Shown here: piece by piece, positions 9,388 to 18,180 of the stretch
How the letters are laid out: each line of letters begins with the position of its first letter
Numbering within the stretch: position 1 is the first letter of the stretch
The notes under the pieces: generated by a model
Database searches by the model: none
Seen by the model: the letters and a program-made list of their open reading frames with translations, nothing else
What the model was told of the DNA's origin: nothing
Translations under genes and position numbers: made by a program
NCBI GenBank assembly: GCA_910575815.1
Contig: CAJTFN010000008.1
Span: forward strand, 62,001 to 126,000
DNA: 64,000 bases
Reading direction: 5' to 3'
From: Oscillospiraceae bacterium
GTDB lineage: Bacteria > Bacillota > Clostridia > Oscillospirales > Oscillospiraceae

Positions 9388-9813
9388 ATGAACCGTGAAA
9401 ACAAACGGAAACTATACGAAAAAGGATATTACAAAACCCATCCCTGCAACGACACTTTCACCTGCCGGGTCTGCGGCCGGCTGGTCACGCCCGCCGGGGC
9501 CGGCGGGGACCACCGCAACCACTGCCCCAATTGCCTTTCCAGCGTCCACCTGGACGTGGAGCCCGGCGACCGGGCCGCGGACTGCGGCGGCGTGATGGAC
9601 CCCATCGCCGTTTGGGTCCGCAAGGGCGGCGAGTGGGCCATCGTCCACCGCTGCCGCCGCTGCGGAACCCTCAGCTCCAACCGGGTGGCCGCCGACGACA
9701 ACCCCATGAAGCTGATGAGCATTGCCATGAAGCCCCTGTGCGCCCCGCCCTTCCCGCTGGAGCGGATTGAGGAAATGACCGCCCTCATGGGCGGCGCCGG
9801 CTCCATGACATAG
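9388..9813 (+). CDS. RNHCP-domain protein
   Basis: 141 residues carrying the namesake motif HRNHCPNC at about 45-52, after a CRVCG pair and before a CRRCG pair, so it probably binds zinc. RNHCP proteins are small and widespread in Firmicutes, with unknown biochemical role; zinc-ribbon nucleic-acid binding is the usual guess. AGGAGG precedes the ATG. Confidence 0.8.
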   Translation: MNRENKRKLYEKGYYKTHPCNDTFTCRVCGRLVTPAGAGGDHRNHCPNCLSSVHLDVEPGDRAADCGGVMDPIAVWVRKGGEWAIVHRCRRCGTLSSNRVAADDNPMKLMSIAMKPLCAPPFPLERIEEMTALMGGAGSMT

Positions 9814-9854
9814 AGCCTGTACGCGCAGCCTGTAAATACAGGCTCCCAGAATCC

Positions 9855-9880
9855 GGCGGGACCGCTTCGGCGGTCCCGCC
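9855..9880 (+). terminator. Strong UUCG hairpin before the M24 peptidase gene
   Basis: An 11-bp perfect stem, GGCGGGACCGC/GCGGTCCCGCC, has a TTCG tetraloop. No T-run follows, so it may be an inefficient terminator or an mRNA-protecting hairpin. Confidence 0.5.
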
Positions 9881-9904
9881 TCGAACCGGAAGGACTGTCT
9901 TTCT

Positions 9905-10990
9905 ATGAATCATTACGACAAAATCGTCTCCCTCCTGGAGGAGCAGGAGCTGGACGCCCTTCTCCTCACCGGAGAGGCCAACCGTTTCTACGCCTCCGGC
10001 TTCTTCACCCCCGGCGCCGACGCCACGGCCCTGGTGACCCGGAAGAGCGCCGTCTTCCTCACCGACGCCCGGTACACCGAGGCCGCCGCCCGGCGGCTGG
10101 ACGGGGCGGAGCTCCGGGAGACCAAGCCCGGCAAGGGCCTCATGGACCACCTCCGGGAGCTTCTGTTCCTGAAAAACATCCGCCGCCTGGGGTTTGAGGA
10201 CGCGGCCATGACCGTTCAGTCCTTCCGGCGGCTGGAAAAAGCCCTGGCGGAGGAGCCCGCCAGGGAGCTGGTACCCGCGTCAGAGCCCCTGTTAAAGCTC
10301 CGGCAGACCAAGGACCCGGAGGAGCTCCGGGCCATGGAGACCGCCCAGGGCATTGCGGAGCGGGCCCTGGAGGATATCCTGAAGGAGCTCCGCCCCGGCG
10401 TCACGGAGAAGGAGATCGCCGCTCGGATTCAATACCGGATGCTTCACTACGGCGCGTCGGACATGTCCTTCGACCCCATCGTGGTCTCCGGCGTCAACGG
10501 AAGCCTGCCTCACGGCGTGCCCTCGGAGAAGGAAATCCAGGCCGGGGAATTCGTCACCATGGATTTCGGCTGCGTTTACGGGGGCTATTGCTCCGACATG
10601 ACCCGTACGGTGGCCGTGGGGACCGTGACGGCGGAGATGGAGCGGGTCTATGAAACCGTTCTGGCCGCCCAGAAGGCGGGCATCGCCGCCGCCAAGGCCG
10701 GGGTCCCCGGCAAGGACGTGGACGCCGCCGCCCGGGCCGTCATCGCGAAGGCGGGCTATGGGGAGTATTTCACCCACAGCTTCGGACACGGCGTGGGAGT
10801 GGAGATTCACGAGGCTCCCAACGCCTCCTCCGGCAGCGAGGCGCCCCTTCCCGCCGGGGCGGTGATCTCGGCGGAACCCGGGATTTACATTCCCGGTAAG
10901 CTGGGCGTCCGCATTGAGGACGTGGTCGTCATCACCCCGGAAGGCTGCCGGAACCTGACCAGGGCTCCCAAGGAACTCACTGTCCTGTAA
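9905..10990 (+). CDS. pepP: Xaa-Pro aminopeptidase, M24 family
   Basis: 361 residues: a creatinase-type N-terminal domain (1-125) and a pita-bread M24 catalytic domain. All five metal ligands are present: Asp220, Asp231, His295 (in FGHGVG), Glu324 (in SAEPGIY) and Glu338 (in RIEDVV). It should remove N-terminal residues preceding proline in the cytoplasm, using two Mn or Co ions. Length and motifs are those of clostridial PepP/PepQ-like enzymes; the exact preference between aminopeptidase and dipeptidase is not decidable here. Confidence 0.9.
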   Translation: MNHYDKIVSLLEEQELDALLLTGEANRFYASGFFTPGADATALVTRKSAVFLTDARYTEAAARRLDGAELRETKPGKGLMDHLRELLFLKNIRRLGFEDAAMTVQSFRRLEKALAEEPARELVPASEPLLKLRQTKDPEELRAMETAQGIAERALEDILKELRPGVTEKEIAARIQYRMLHYGASDMSFDPIVVSGVNGSLPHGVPSEKEIQAGEFVTMDFGCVYGGYCSDMTRTVAVGTVTAEMERVYETVLAAQKAGIAAAKAGVPGKDVDAAARAVIAKAGYGEYFTHSFGHGVGVEIHEAPNASSGSEAPLPAGAVISAEPGIYIPGKLGVRIEDVVVITPEGCRNLTRAPKELTVL

Positions 10991-11021
10991 TCCGGGGCGG
11001 ACGGTATAAGGAGGCGGAAGC

Positions 11022-11894
11022 GTGCACAACATCACGGCCAAGGCCATCCTCTCTCCCCAGAACGGCATCAACGTCTATCGGGGCTGTACCCATGGCTGCA
11101 TCTATTGCGACTCCCGGAGCAGCTGCTATCAGATGGACCACGCCTTTGAGGACGTGGCCGTGAAGCAAAATGCCCCGGAGCTGCTGGAGAGCGCCCTTCG
11201 CCGGAAGCGCCGGCGCTGCATGATCGGCACCGGCGCCATGTGCGACCCCTACCTCCCCCTGGAGGCGGAGACCCGCCTCACCCGCCGCTGTCTGGAGGTC
11301 ATCGCGGACCAGGGCTTCGGCGTGTCGGTGCTGACGAAGTCGGACCTGATTCTCCGGGACATCGACCTCCTGTCCCAAATCAACCGCCGGGGCAAGGCGG
11401 TGGTCTGCACCACCCTCACCACCTACGACGAGGACCTGTGCCGCCTTCTGGAGCCCAACGTCTGCACCACCCGCCGCCGTTTCGAGATGCTCCGGGCCAT
11501 GAAGGACGCGGGCGTCCGCACCGGCGTCTGGCTCTGCCCCACCCTGCCCTTTCTCACCGACACGGAGGAAAACCTCCGGGGCCTGCTGGACTACTGCCTG
11601 GACGCCGGGGTGGAGGTCATCGTCCACTTCGGCATGGGCCTCACTCTGCGGGACGGAAACCGGCAGTATTTTTACGACCGGCTGGATCAGCTCTTTCCCG
11701 GCATGAAGTCCCGGTACGTCCGGGCCTTTGGCGGGCGCTACCACTGTGTCAGCCCCAACGCCGCCCGCCTGACGGGTATTTTACGGGGCTTTTGCCGGAG
11801 ACACGGAATCGTCTGCGGCTCCGACTCCGCCCTGGCGTGGCTGGCGGAATTTGAAGACCCCCAGGCCGGCTGTCAGCTGAGCCTGTTTTCCTGA
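11022..11894 (+). CDS. Radical SAM protein, SPL-like family
   Basis: 290 residues with the cluster motif CTHGCIYC (Cys22, Cys26, Cys29), matching the CxxxCxxC radical SAM signature close to the N-terminus as in the spore photoproduct lyase-like group. It should bind a 4Fe-4S cluster and cleave S-adenosylmethionine. The photolyase-type C-terminal substrate residues cannot be confirmed, so the substrate is unknown. It starts with GTG after AAGGAGG, 31 bp after the peptidase gene. Confidence 0.85.
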   Translation: MHNITAKAILSPQNGINVYRGCTHGCIYCDSRSSCYQMDHAFEDVAVKQNAPELLESALRRKRRRCMIGTGAMCDPYLPLEAETRLTRRCLEVIADQGFGVSVLTKSDLILRDIDLLSQINRRGKAVVCTTLTTYDEDLCRLLEPNVCTTRRRFEMLRAMKDAGVRTGVWLCPTLPFLTDTEENLRGLLDYCLDAGVEVIVHFGMGLTLRDGNRQYFYDRLDQLFPGMKSRYVRAFGGRYHCVSPNAARLTGILRGFCRRHGIVCGSDSALAWLAEFEDPQAGCQLSLFS

Positions 11895-11937
11895 GCACCA
11901 GTAAAACAACCCATTTTTATGTAAAGGAGACCTCTTT

Positions 11938-12288
11938 ATGCTCATGCTCTGGTACCCCAAGTGCTCTACCTGCCAAAAGGCGAAAGCCTGGCTGGACGAG
12001 CGGAACCTATCCTGTACCGTCCGGGACATCAAAACGGAGAACCCCACCGCCGAAGAGCTCCGCCAGTGGCACGCGGCCAGCGGCCTGCCCCTGAAGCGTT
12101 TTTTCAACACCAGCGGCCTCCAGTATAAGGCCCTGGGGTTGAAGGACAAGCTCCCTGCCATGGACGAGGAGGAGCAGCTCTCCCTTTTGGCCACCGACGG
12201 CATGCTGGTGAAGCGCCCCATTCTGGTGGGAGACGGCTTCGTCCTCACGGGCTTCCGGCCCAAGGAGTGGGAGGAGCGCCTGGGATGA
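11938..12288 (+). CDS. ArsC/Spx-family thioredoxin-fold protein
   Basis: 116 residues with a CSTC (Cys9-Cys12) redox pair at the N-terminus and the LKRPILV motif near 92-98 typical of the ArsC/YffB/Spx family. Clostridial members of this size are usually annotated arsenate reductase-like, but true arsenate reduction is unproven and no ars genes are nearby. AAAGGAG precedes the ATG. Its stop codon overlaps the start of the dus gene (ATGA), so the two are translationally coupled. Confidence 0.8.
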   Translation: MLMLWYPKCSTCQKAKAWLDERNLSCTVRDIKTENPTAEELRQWHAASGLPLKRFFNTSGLQYKALGLKDKLPAMDEEEQLSLLATDGMLVKRPILVGDGFVLTGFRPKEWEERLG

Positions 12289-13244
12289 TTGCCCGCTTTG
12301 ACCTGGCGCCTCTGGACGGCATCACAAAGCGGGTCTTCCGCCGGGTGTGGCACGCCCGTTTTGGCGGGGCGGACCGCTGTTTCATCCCCTTCCTCTCTCC
12401 CACGGACCAGCACATCCTCACCCCCCGGGACCGCCGGGAGGTGGAAAACCCCGAGGGCCTTCCCCAGGTTCCCCAGATTATGGCGAAGCGGGCGGAGGAC
12501 TTTGTCTGGGCGGCGGAAACCCTGGCGGATATGGGCTATGGGGAGGTCAACCTGAACCTGGGCTGCCCCTCCGGCACCGTCACTGCCAAGGGGAAGGGCT
12601 CCGGCCTTCTGGCGGACCCGGACAGGCTGGACCGCTTTTTGGACGGGGTGTTTTCCCGCGCCCCGGTTCCCGTCTCCGTGAAAACCCGCCTGGGCTATCA
12701 GCAGCCGGAGGAGTTCCCCCGGCTGCTGGAGATCTTCAACCGCTATCCCATCGCCTGCCTCACCATCCATCCCCGGGTCCGGCCCGAGAAATACCGGGGG
12801 CAGGTCCACCTGGATTCCTTCGCCCTGGCCATGGCGGAGAGCAAAAACCCCGTCTGTTATAACGGGGATCTGGTTTCGGTCCCGGGCGTCCGGGCTCTGG
12901 AGTCCCGGTTCTCAAATCTGGGGGCCGCCATGATCGGCCGGGGCGCCATCGCGGACCCGGCGCTGTTCCGGCGGCTTCGCGGCGGCCCCGCCGCCACCCG
13001 GGAGGAGCTGCGGACATTCACCGAGGAGCTGTACCAAGCCTATCAGGATTTCTATGGACAGGCCGCTCCGGCCTCTCAGCGGATGAAGGAGGTCTGGTTT
13101 TACCTCATCCATCTCTTTGAGGGCGGCGAGCGTCTGGGCGGGCGGATGCGCCGTTCCCGGGGGCCCAGGGCCTATGAGGAGCTGGAGGCACAGATTTTCC
13201 AGGAGCTGGCGCTTTTGGACGAGCCCTTGGGGGAATTGGTATGA
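12285..13244 (+). CDS. dus: tRNA-dihydrouridine synthase
   Basis: 319 residues of FMN-dependent TIM barrel. The LNLGCPSG motif with the catalytic cysteine region, KTRLGY, HPR and a late NGD (phosphate-binding) match the Dus family, which reduces uridines in the D-loop of tRNA using NAD(P)H. The start at 12285 is preferred over 12267 because GGAGGAG lies at the right distance and it gives an ATGA overlap with the ArsC-like gene. A terminator follows at 13251. Confidence 0.92.
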   Translation: MIARFDLAPLDGITKRVFRRVWHARFGGADRCFIPFLSPTDQHILTPRDRREVENPEGLPQVPQIMAKRAEDFVWAAETLADMGYGEVNLNLGCPSGTVTAKGKGSGLLADPDRLDRFLDGVFSRAPVPVSVKTRLGYQQPEEFPRLLEIFNRYPIACLTIHPRVRPEKYRGQVHLDSFALAMAESKNPVCYNGDLVSVPGVRALESRFSNLGAAMIGRGAIADPALFRRLRGGPAATREELRTFTEELYQAYQDFYGQAAPASQRMKEVWFYLIHLFEGGERLGGRMRRSRGPRAYEELEAQIFQELALLDEPLGELV

Positions 13245-13250
13245 AGAGGA

Positions 13251-13279
13251 GGGGCCTGTCAAACCGGCAGGTCCCTTTT
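13251..13279 (+). terminator. Terminator of arsC-like/dus unit
   Basis: The 8-bp stem GGGGCCTG/CAGGTCCC (one G-U pair) is followed by TTTT. Confidence 0.7.
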
Positions 13280-13357
13280 CCCGCTTGCTATCCGGCCCGG
13301 ATTGTGCTACACTGTTCTTAATCCAACGGAACACCACCGTTTTCAGGAGGCCCTATC

Positions 13358-14176
13358 ATGGTATTTGAACAGATCGACCGCCCGAAATGCAAATGGGAGG
13401 CGGCGGAGCTTCTGCGTTCCGCCCAGGTGTCCCCCATGGCCATGACGGCTCTGTATATGGCGTTTTTGATCCTGATGGATCTTATCTCCACCCTGGCTCC
13501 CGCCGGCTTTGCCGGCATCTTCATCTACATCTTCACCCGCCTTCTGAACACCGTCCTGGGAGCCGGGTTCGTCCTCTACTGCATGGCCATCCGCCGGGGA
13601 GAGCGGGCGGAGTATCTGGTCCTTTTTGACGGGTTTTCCTTCGTGGGCAAGCTCATCCTTCTGGACATTCTTTCCAGCCTCTTCATTTTCCTCTGGACCC
13701 TGGTCTTCATCTTCCCCGGGTTCATCGCCGCCTACCGCTACCGCTTCGCCAAGTTCAATCTCTGCGAAAATCCCGGCATCGGCGTTCTGGAGGCTCTGGA
13801 GATGAGCAAACAGCAGACGCTGGGATACAAATTCCAGCTTTTCACCCTGGACCTGAGCTACCTGGGCTGGAGCCTGCTGGCCGCCTTCCCCACTCTGGTG
13901 CTGAATTTCTACATCAATCAGGAGATGATTATGGAGCTCTACCTCCAGGGTGCCGCCAGCACCATCACCAGCTTTTGGGGCATCCCCCTCCTGGTCTGGA
14001 ATCTGGTGCTGGGACTCTGGCAGCTGGCGGTTGCCGTGTTTTACCTGCCCAACTACCTCTGCGTGGAACTCAGCTACTTTGAGACCGCCAAGCGCACCTC
14101 CGGCATCGGTGAGGGCGCGGCGCCCCAGACCCCCTCCTCCTGGGACGGCTGGACCCCTCCCGACGGCCTGGGCTGA
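13358..14176 (+). CDS. DUF975 family membrane protein
   Basis: 272 residues with about five hydrophobic segments and a basic N-terminus (RPKCKWEAAELLR). The central IFPGFIAAYRYRFAKFNLCENP block is diagnostic of DUF975, an integral membrane family of Firmicutes without a known role. Its own ribosome site (CAGGAGG) and terminator (14188-14218) make it a monocistronic gene. Confidence 0.82.
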   Translation: MVFEQIDRPKCKWEAAELLRSAQVSPMAMTALYMAFLILMDLISTLAPAGFAGIFIYIFTRLLNTVLGAGFVLYCMAIRRGERAEYLVLFDGFSFVGKLILLDILSSLFIFLWTLVFIFPGFIAAYRYRFAKFNLCENPGIGVLEALEMSKQQTLGYKFQLFTLDLSYLGWSLLAAFPTLVLNFYINQEMIMELYLQGAASTITSFWGIPLLVWNLVLGLWQLAVAVFYLPNYLCVELSYFETAKRTSGIGEGAAPQTPSSWDGWTPPDGLG

Positions 14177-14187
14177 GGCAAAAACAG

Positions 14188-14218
14188 ACCCCCGAGGCGC
14201 AATGCCTTGGGGGTTTTT
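14188..14218 (+). terminator. Terminator of DUF975 gene
   Basis: The stem ACCCCCGAGGC/GCCTTGGGGGT is followed by T5. Confidence 0.85.
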
Positions 14219-14222
14219 CCAT

Positions 14223-14949
14223 TCACGTTTCCTCGTTCTCTCCAGAGGCCGGGTCCAGCACTCCCAGCTCCCGCAGCTTCTCCCGCACCGGCGGCCAAAC
14301 GCCGGTACGTTCCCAGAGCTTCAGCCGGTCCGATACGCACTTCCCCCGGCCAAAGCGCTCCGGCAGGCTTCGCCACGCCGCGCCGGTCTTCCTCTGGTAA
14401 ACAATGCCGTCCAGCATCAGGCGGTTGCTCTTAAAGGCCCCGCCCCGCCCTCTCCGACGGCAGCAGATCCCGGACCTGTTCCCACTGTTCCTCCGTCAGG
14501 GCCCAGCGCTCTCCCACGTCGTCCTCCGTGTCCAGCTCCCGCAACAAGCCCCGGACGATCTCCGCCTCCGGCCGGGTGTCCTTCATCCGGTCCACCAGAG
14601 CCGGTATGGTGGCCTTGACCACCTCCAGCAGCGCCCGGACCTCCGCCTCCTCCGGGTCCCAAGCCTCCGCCCGGAGCAGGTCCTCCCGGATGCCCGCCAG
14701 TAGCAGACCCTCTTCCCGCTCCCAGGGCTCCGCCGCCCCGGAGACGGTCCAGCCCATGCCGCCGCTGATGGACTCGATGGGCACTCCCAGGGCCCCGGCA
14801 ATCCGCCGGACAGTCTCCGGCCGGGGGGTGGCCTCTCCCCGTTCGTACTTTCCCAAGTCATCCCGGTGAACCCCGCTGAGAGCGGACAGCTTCTCCAGCG
14901 TCAGCCCCTGGCCCTTCCGGATGGCCCGGAGACTTCGTCCCACTCTCAC
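14223..14949 (-). pseudogene. XRE-type HTH protein fused to a DUF4096 (IS5-type) domain, frameshifted
   Basis: The frame from GTG 14949 encodes a Cro/C1 HTH (residues ~4-57), a helical middle, and then ALTEEQWEQVRDLLPSER, the start of the DUF4096 domain found at the N-terminus of IS5-family transposases. It stops at 14431. The -1 frame continues the same domain (SNRLMLDGIVYQRKTGAAW, then SLPERFGRGKCV) to a stop at 14223. The shift falls in a GGGCGGGGCC run, so it is a one-base deletion or a -1 recoding site. There is no catalytic DDE domain, so this is not a whole transposase. The start overlaps the stop of the upstream HTH gene. Confidence 0.65.
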
Positions 14950-15272
14950 GCGCTCTCCCTCCGCTGCCGGAGCCAGGCCGCCAGAGGCGTCAGCGAGGCC
15001 TCGGCGGACCGGGCCAGGGCCGCCACGTCACCCTCGTAGAGCACAAAGCTCCCCGCGCCGTGGCTGACGACATAATACCGCTTTGTCTCGCCGCCCTCGC
15101 CCATGACGGCCTTGCCCTCCACCATGCCGTAGAGCTCCCGGAGCAGGGTCAGGATGCCGTCGTACAGCCCCTCTCCCTCCCTCTGCGCCGGCAGAGCCCC
15201 GCTCTCCTGGAGGCGGCTCTCCGGCAGACCCAGAGCCCCGGCAATCCGCGCCAGGGCGGCCTTCTTGGGAAT
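14946..15272 (-). pseudogene. 5'-truncated XRE-type regulator
   Basis: The minus-strand frame contains IPKKAALARIAGALGLPES, the end of a Cro/C1 HTH, then about 85 further residues to a stop at 14946. The beginning of the HTH is missing; upstream codons instead read as flagellin-like sequence. The stop overlaps the GTG of the next HTH gene (GTGA), so this was once the first gene of a two-regulator operon. Confidence 0.6.
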
Positions 15273-15560
15273 CGTGACCTTATCGCCAGTCGCAAAATTG
15301 TCGGTGGTAGCCTTGGCATTGCCAGCCGCGTCAGTAACCGTGACCGTATAACCAGCAAAACCGTCCATAAGATCCTGAACGGTCTTAGTACCATCAAGCG
15401 TCACGCCACCAGAAGTGGTTTTTTGGGCACCAGTGATATCCGCAACCGTGAACTCCACGCTATCCGCCGTAGCGGCGCTGGGAGCCTGGCCATCGAAGGT
15501 CTCGGTCGGGTCGGTAGAAGCGGCAATCGTGTTGCTGGTGGGGGTGGAGGCTCCGGAACC
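15273..15560 (-). pseudogene. Flagellin-like variable-region fragment on the minus strand
   Basis: The minus strand reads in frame as Thr/Ala/Gly-rich surface-protein sequence (for example VTLDGTKTVQDLMDGFAGY, then TVTVTDAAGNAKATT), much like the variable D2/D3 part of a flagellin. It has neither flagellin end. It abuts the truncated HTH gene on one side and the plus-strand flagellin C-terminus on the other, so one or both borders are rearrangement or assembly joins. Confidence 0.5.
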
Positions 15561-16694
15561 GCCCAGCTTGCCAAGTTCATTGACGATTATAATGCCGACG
15601 CGGGTAATACTGACTGGACGGCCGCCCTCAATGACGCTGGCGACGGGATCAAGTTCACGGCCAAGGTCGCCGGCGATCTTGGTACCACTGGTGTTACCCC
15701 GCCCACTGGTACCACCGAAGTTACCGCCGGTGCGGACGCTGGCGCTGCTGGCGGGACTGACGGAGTCGTGACCGGCGACTACAACAAGACCACCACCGTC
15801 ACCAAGCAGGGCGTGGAAGAGGCTGCCGGCCGGATCGCCAGCGGCGTGGCCACCCTGACCAAGGACACCTTCGCCGACGGCAGCATCATCAAGGTTGGCG
15901 ACAAGGAGTACACCGTCACCACCGACGCCGCCAAGAAGGGCGACGCGGACACCATCTATGTGGGCGACCTGGCTCTGGACACCGCCGACGGCCTGAAGAC
16001 CGCCATCGACCGCCTCTCTGTGGCCGCCGACAGCAACAGCGTCTGGACCATCGGCCACGGCGCCACTGCCGGTCAGGTCACCTTCGTGGAGAAGGTCGAC
16101 GCCGACGGCAAGAGCTACACCGAGCTCAACACCGAGAATGGCAAGCTCAAGGACGGCGCTTTCGACCTGAGCAAGGAGAGCGTCATCAAGGAGACCTTCG
16201 GCACCGTTACCGGCAAGAAGGAAGCCAACGCCGGCAAGGACGGCAAGCCCCTGACCCTCCAGATCGGCGACACCTCCGACACCTTCAACCAGATGGAAGT
16301 CAACGTGGGCGACATGCACACCAACGCCATGGGCGCGGGCATCCTCAACGAGGGCACCGAGGACGAGAAGGTGATCGATAAGACCATCGCGGACATCAAC
16401 ATCGGAACCCAGGAGGGCGCTCACGAGGCCATCGACGTCATCAAGAACGCCATCAACTACGTTTCCGGCGTCCGCGGCGACCTGGGCGCTGTCCAGAACC
16501 GCCTGGAGCACACCGCCAACAACCTGAGCGTCATGACGGAGAACATCCAGGACGCCGAGTCCACCATCCGCGACACCGACGTCGCCGAGGAGATGATGGC
16601 TTACACCAAGAACAACATCCTGGTCCAGTCCGCTCAGGCGATGCTGGCTCAGGCCAACGCGGTTCCTCAGGGCGTGCTCCAGCTGCTGGGCTAA
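15561..16694 (+). pseudogene. Flagellin C-terminal part, 5' end missing
   Basis: About 377 residues. The end is unmistakable: GDLGAVQNRLEHTANNLSV, then a TENIQDAESTIRDTD stretch and QANAVPQGVLQLL, the D0/D1 C-terminal helices that pack in the filament core. A long variable domain precedes them. The N-terminal D0/D1 helices and start codon are absent, because sequence left of ~15561 is on the opposite strand. As assembled it cannot make a filament protein. A terminator follows immediately. Confidence 0.85.
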
Positions 16695-16731
16695 TTCCCT
16701 TTGGAACGAGCGGGATTTCGTCTCGCGTAAG

Positions 16732-16762
16732 AGAGAGGCAGGCTTCGGCCTGCCTCTCTTTG
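16732..16762 (+). terminator. Terminator of flagellin
   Basis: The stem AGAGAGGCAGGC with a TTCG loop and GCCTGCCTCTCT is followed by TTGTTT. Confidence 0.88.
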
Positions 16763-16900
16763 TTTGTCGGGTTGAAGGAGCGGCCCGGAAATACTAAAAA
16801 AGGAAATTAGGGGTGGATGCAAGTCTAGGTGTTAAATTTTTCCATTTATAGACGAAAGTGAATAATCGAATCAGGCGAATATTTTTTGCGGAAAAAGCAC

Positions 16901-16929
16901 TTTACAAATTGATAAAGTTCCTTTATGAT
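16901..16929 (+). promoter_or_regulatory. Consensus promoter upstream of the Spo0A_C-like gene
   Basis: TTTACA at 16901-16906, 17-bp spacer, TATGAT at 16924-16929. It lies in a 357-bp AT-rich gap (16695-17051) that otherwise contains only the flagellin terminator and an AGGAGG followed by a three-codon ATGATGAATTAG frame. Confidence 0.65.
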
Positions 16930-17051
16930 AGGAGGCGTTGGGAATGATGAATTAGTAAAAAATGGTATATTTGTCGTATTGTGTCCCCTATGGTCGTAAC
17001 GGAAGAATTTTGTCATATGATAGGGCCATCTCTAGGAAAGGTGGCTTATTT

Positions 17052-17678
17052 ATGGCAAACCCTGAACTTTTGATCCGCTCAATCATCGGCGATGCCCGCT
17101 CCAGTATTCGCCCCTTGGACTGCGCGGCGGAGATTATCAGCGATCTCTTTTTTGTGCGTCATATTCCCCTGGAGGATATCCACGCGAAACAGGTCTATCC
17201 CTTTGTCGCCGAGCGGCTGAATCTGAGTACCTGCGCCGCCTCCAGACGTGTTCAACGTTTGGCGCATATATGCTGGGACAGCATGCGGGAAAAAGGGCTG
17301 GTGCTTACATACATTGGCCAGCCGCTGAAATACTGTCCGGATGCCTGCCGCCTGGTGGGCTATCTGGTGGTCTATGCCCATCTCCAAACACCGTATTTTG
17401 TTGCCATTGAGAAGGACACGTCTCTGCTGTTCTATCCCTCCTTCGATTCGCCGCTGTACCCTTCCGGAGGACAAATCAGCGGCGGTCCCCGGGAAAACGG
17501 GGCGATGTACGTGACACAGGTTGCGGTGCTTGAAAAGGTCTGTTATCCGGTATGTCCCGGCTGTGGCCTCACGCTGGAGCACGGGCGGCAGAACTATTGC
17601 GGGCATTGCGGAAAACCGCTGGATTGGTCGATTTTCCCGGGTAGTGCGCCGGCTTTGCCGGAGGAGAACCGGGTCTGA
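17052..17678 (+). CDS. Spo0A C-terminal-like DNA-binding domain with zinc ribbon
   Basis: 208 residues. Residues ~4-80 resemble the DNA-binding domain of Spo0A (a long helical array with YPFVAERL, then a recognition-like ASRRVQRLAHICWDSM segment), without any receiver domain. The middle is unrecognised and the C-terminus is a four-cysteine ribbon (CPGCG...CGHCG). It may be a sporulation-type regulator gated by something other than phosphorylation. The start at 17052 has AGGAAAGGTGG; an in-frame ATG at 16962 lacks a ribosome site. Confidence 0.5.
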   Translation: MANPELLIRSIIGDARSSIRPLDCAAEIISDLFFVRHIPLEDIHAKQVYPFVAERLNLSTCAASRRVQRLAHICWDSMREKGLVLTYIGQPLKYCPDACRLVGYLVVYAHLQTPYFVAIEKDTSLLFYPSFDSPLYPSGGQISGGPRENGAMYVTQVAVLEKVCYPVCPGCGLTLEHGRQNYCGHCGKPLDWSIFPGSAPALPEENRV

Positions 17679-17771
17679 GGCTAGGAGGAGGCCCCCGGGG
17701 GACGTAGGTTTTGCGTCTCCCGGGGGTGTTGGGAGGATTTGAAATTCTTGTGGGATTTTGAAAAGTCCCTC

Positions 17772-17800
17772 TTGAATTTTCCGGGGAGAGCGAGTATAAT
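17772..17800 (+). promoter_or_regulatory. Promoter of tRNA-Leu
   Basis: TTGAAT (17772-17777), 17-bp spacer and TATAAT (17795-17800), ending 12 bp before the tRNA. Confidence 0.8.
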
Positions 17801-17812
17801 AAGCAAGGATTG

Positions 17813-17899
17813 GCCGGTGTGATGGAATTGGTAGACGTGACGGACTCAAAATCCGTTGGTAGCGATACCGTGTGGGTTCGAGTCCCACCACCGGCACCA
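17813..17899 (+). tRNA. tRNA-Leu (CAA)
   Basis: An 87-nt class II tRNA: acceptor strands GCCGGTG/CACCGGC, anticodon loop CTCAAAA (anticodon CAA), a long variable arm, a GGTTCGAGTCC T-arm and an encoded CCA end. Its own promoter precedes it and a terminator follows at 17997. Leucine tRNAs are frequent phage attachment sites, but no duplicated 3' end is visible at the phage borders. Confidence 0.97.
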
Positions 17900-17996
17900 T
17901 CTAAGGACGGTTATTCTGATACAATGGGTATCGGGATAATCGTCCTTGATTTTGTCCTAAACCGCCGAAAATAGCCGCTTTATTAACACTTTTGAG

Positions 17997-18048
17997 AAAA
18001 GGCCCACCGCTGGCTGGATAAATTTCCAGACCAGCGGTGGGCCTTTTT
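17997..18048 (+). terminator. Terminator after tRNA-Leu
   Basis: The long stem AAAAGGCCCACCGCTGG/CCAGCGGTGGGCC is followed by T5, with a small internal bulge. Confidence 0.8.
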
Positions 18049-18135
18049 GCATTTCTGGGGCTTTAGAGAGGGGGCTATCGTGGATTTATTGGTTATCGTG
18101 CTTTTATTGGGGCTATCGTTAAACCTCATACACAG

Positions 18136-18180
18136 AAAACATCCCTGGCCCCGCTACAAAGCGCGAGACCAGGGATGCTT
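18136..18180 (-). terminator. Terminator of hsp20
   Basis: On the minus strand GCATCCCTGG pairs with CCAGGGATGT, followed by TTTTC, directly after the hsp20 stop. Confidence 0.75.

Noticed and set aside
17813-17899. tRNA-Leu 3' end as prophage attachment site
   Set aside because: No copy of the tRNA 3' end was seen near 19.74 or 55.7 kb, and 1.8 kb of host genes separate it from the phage.
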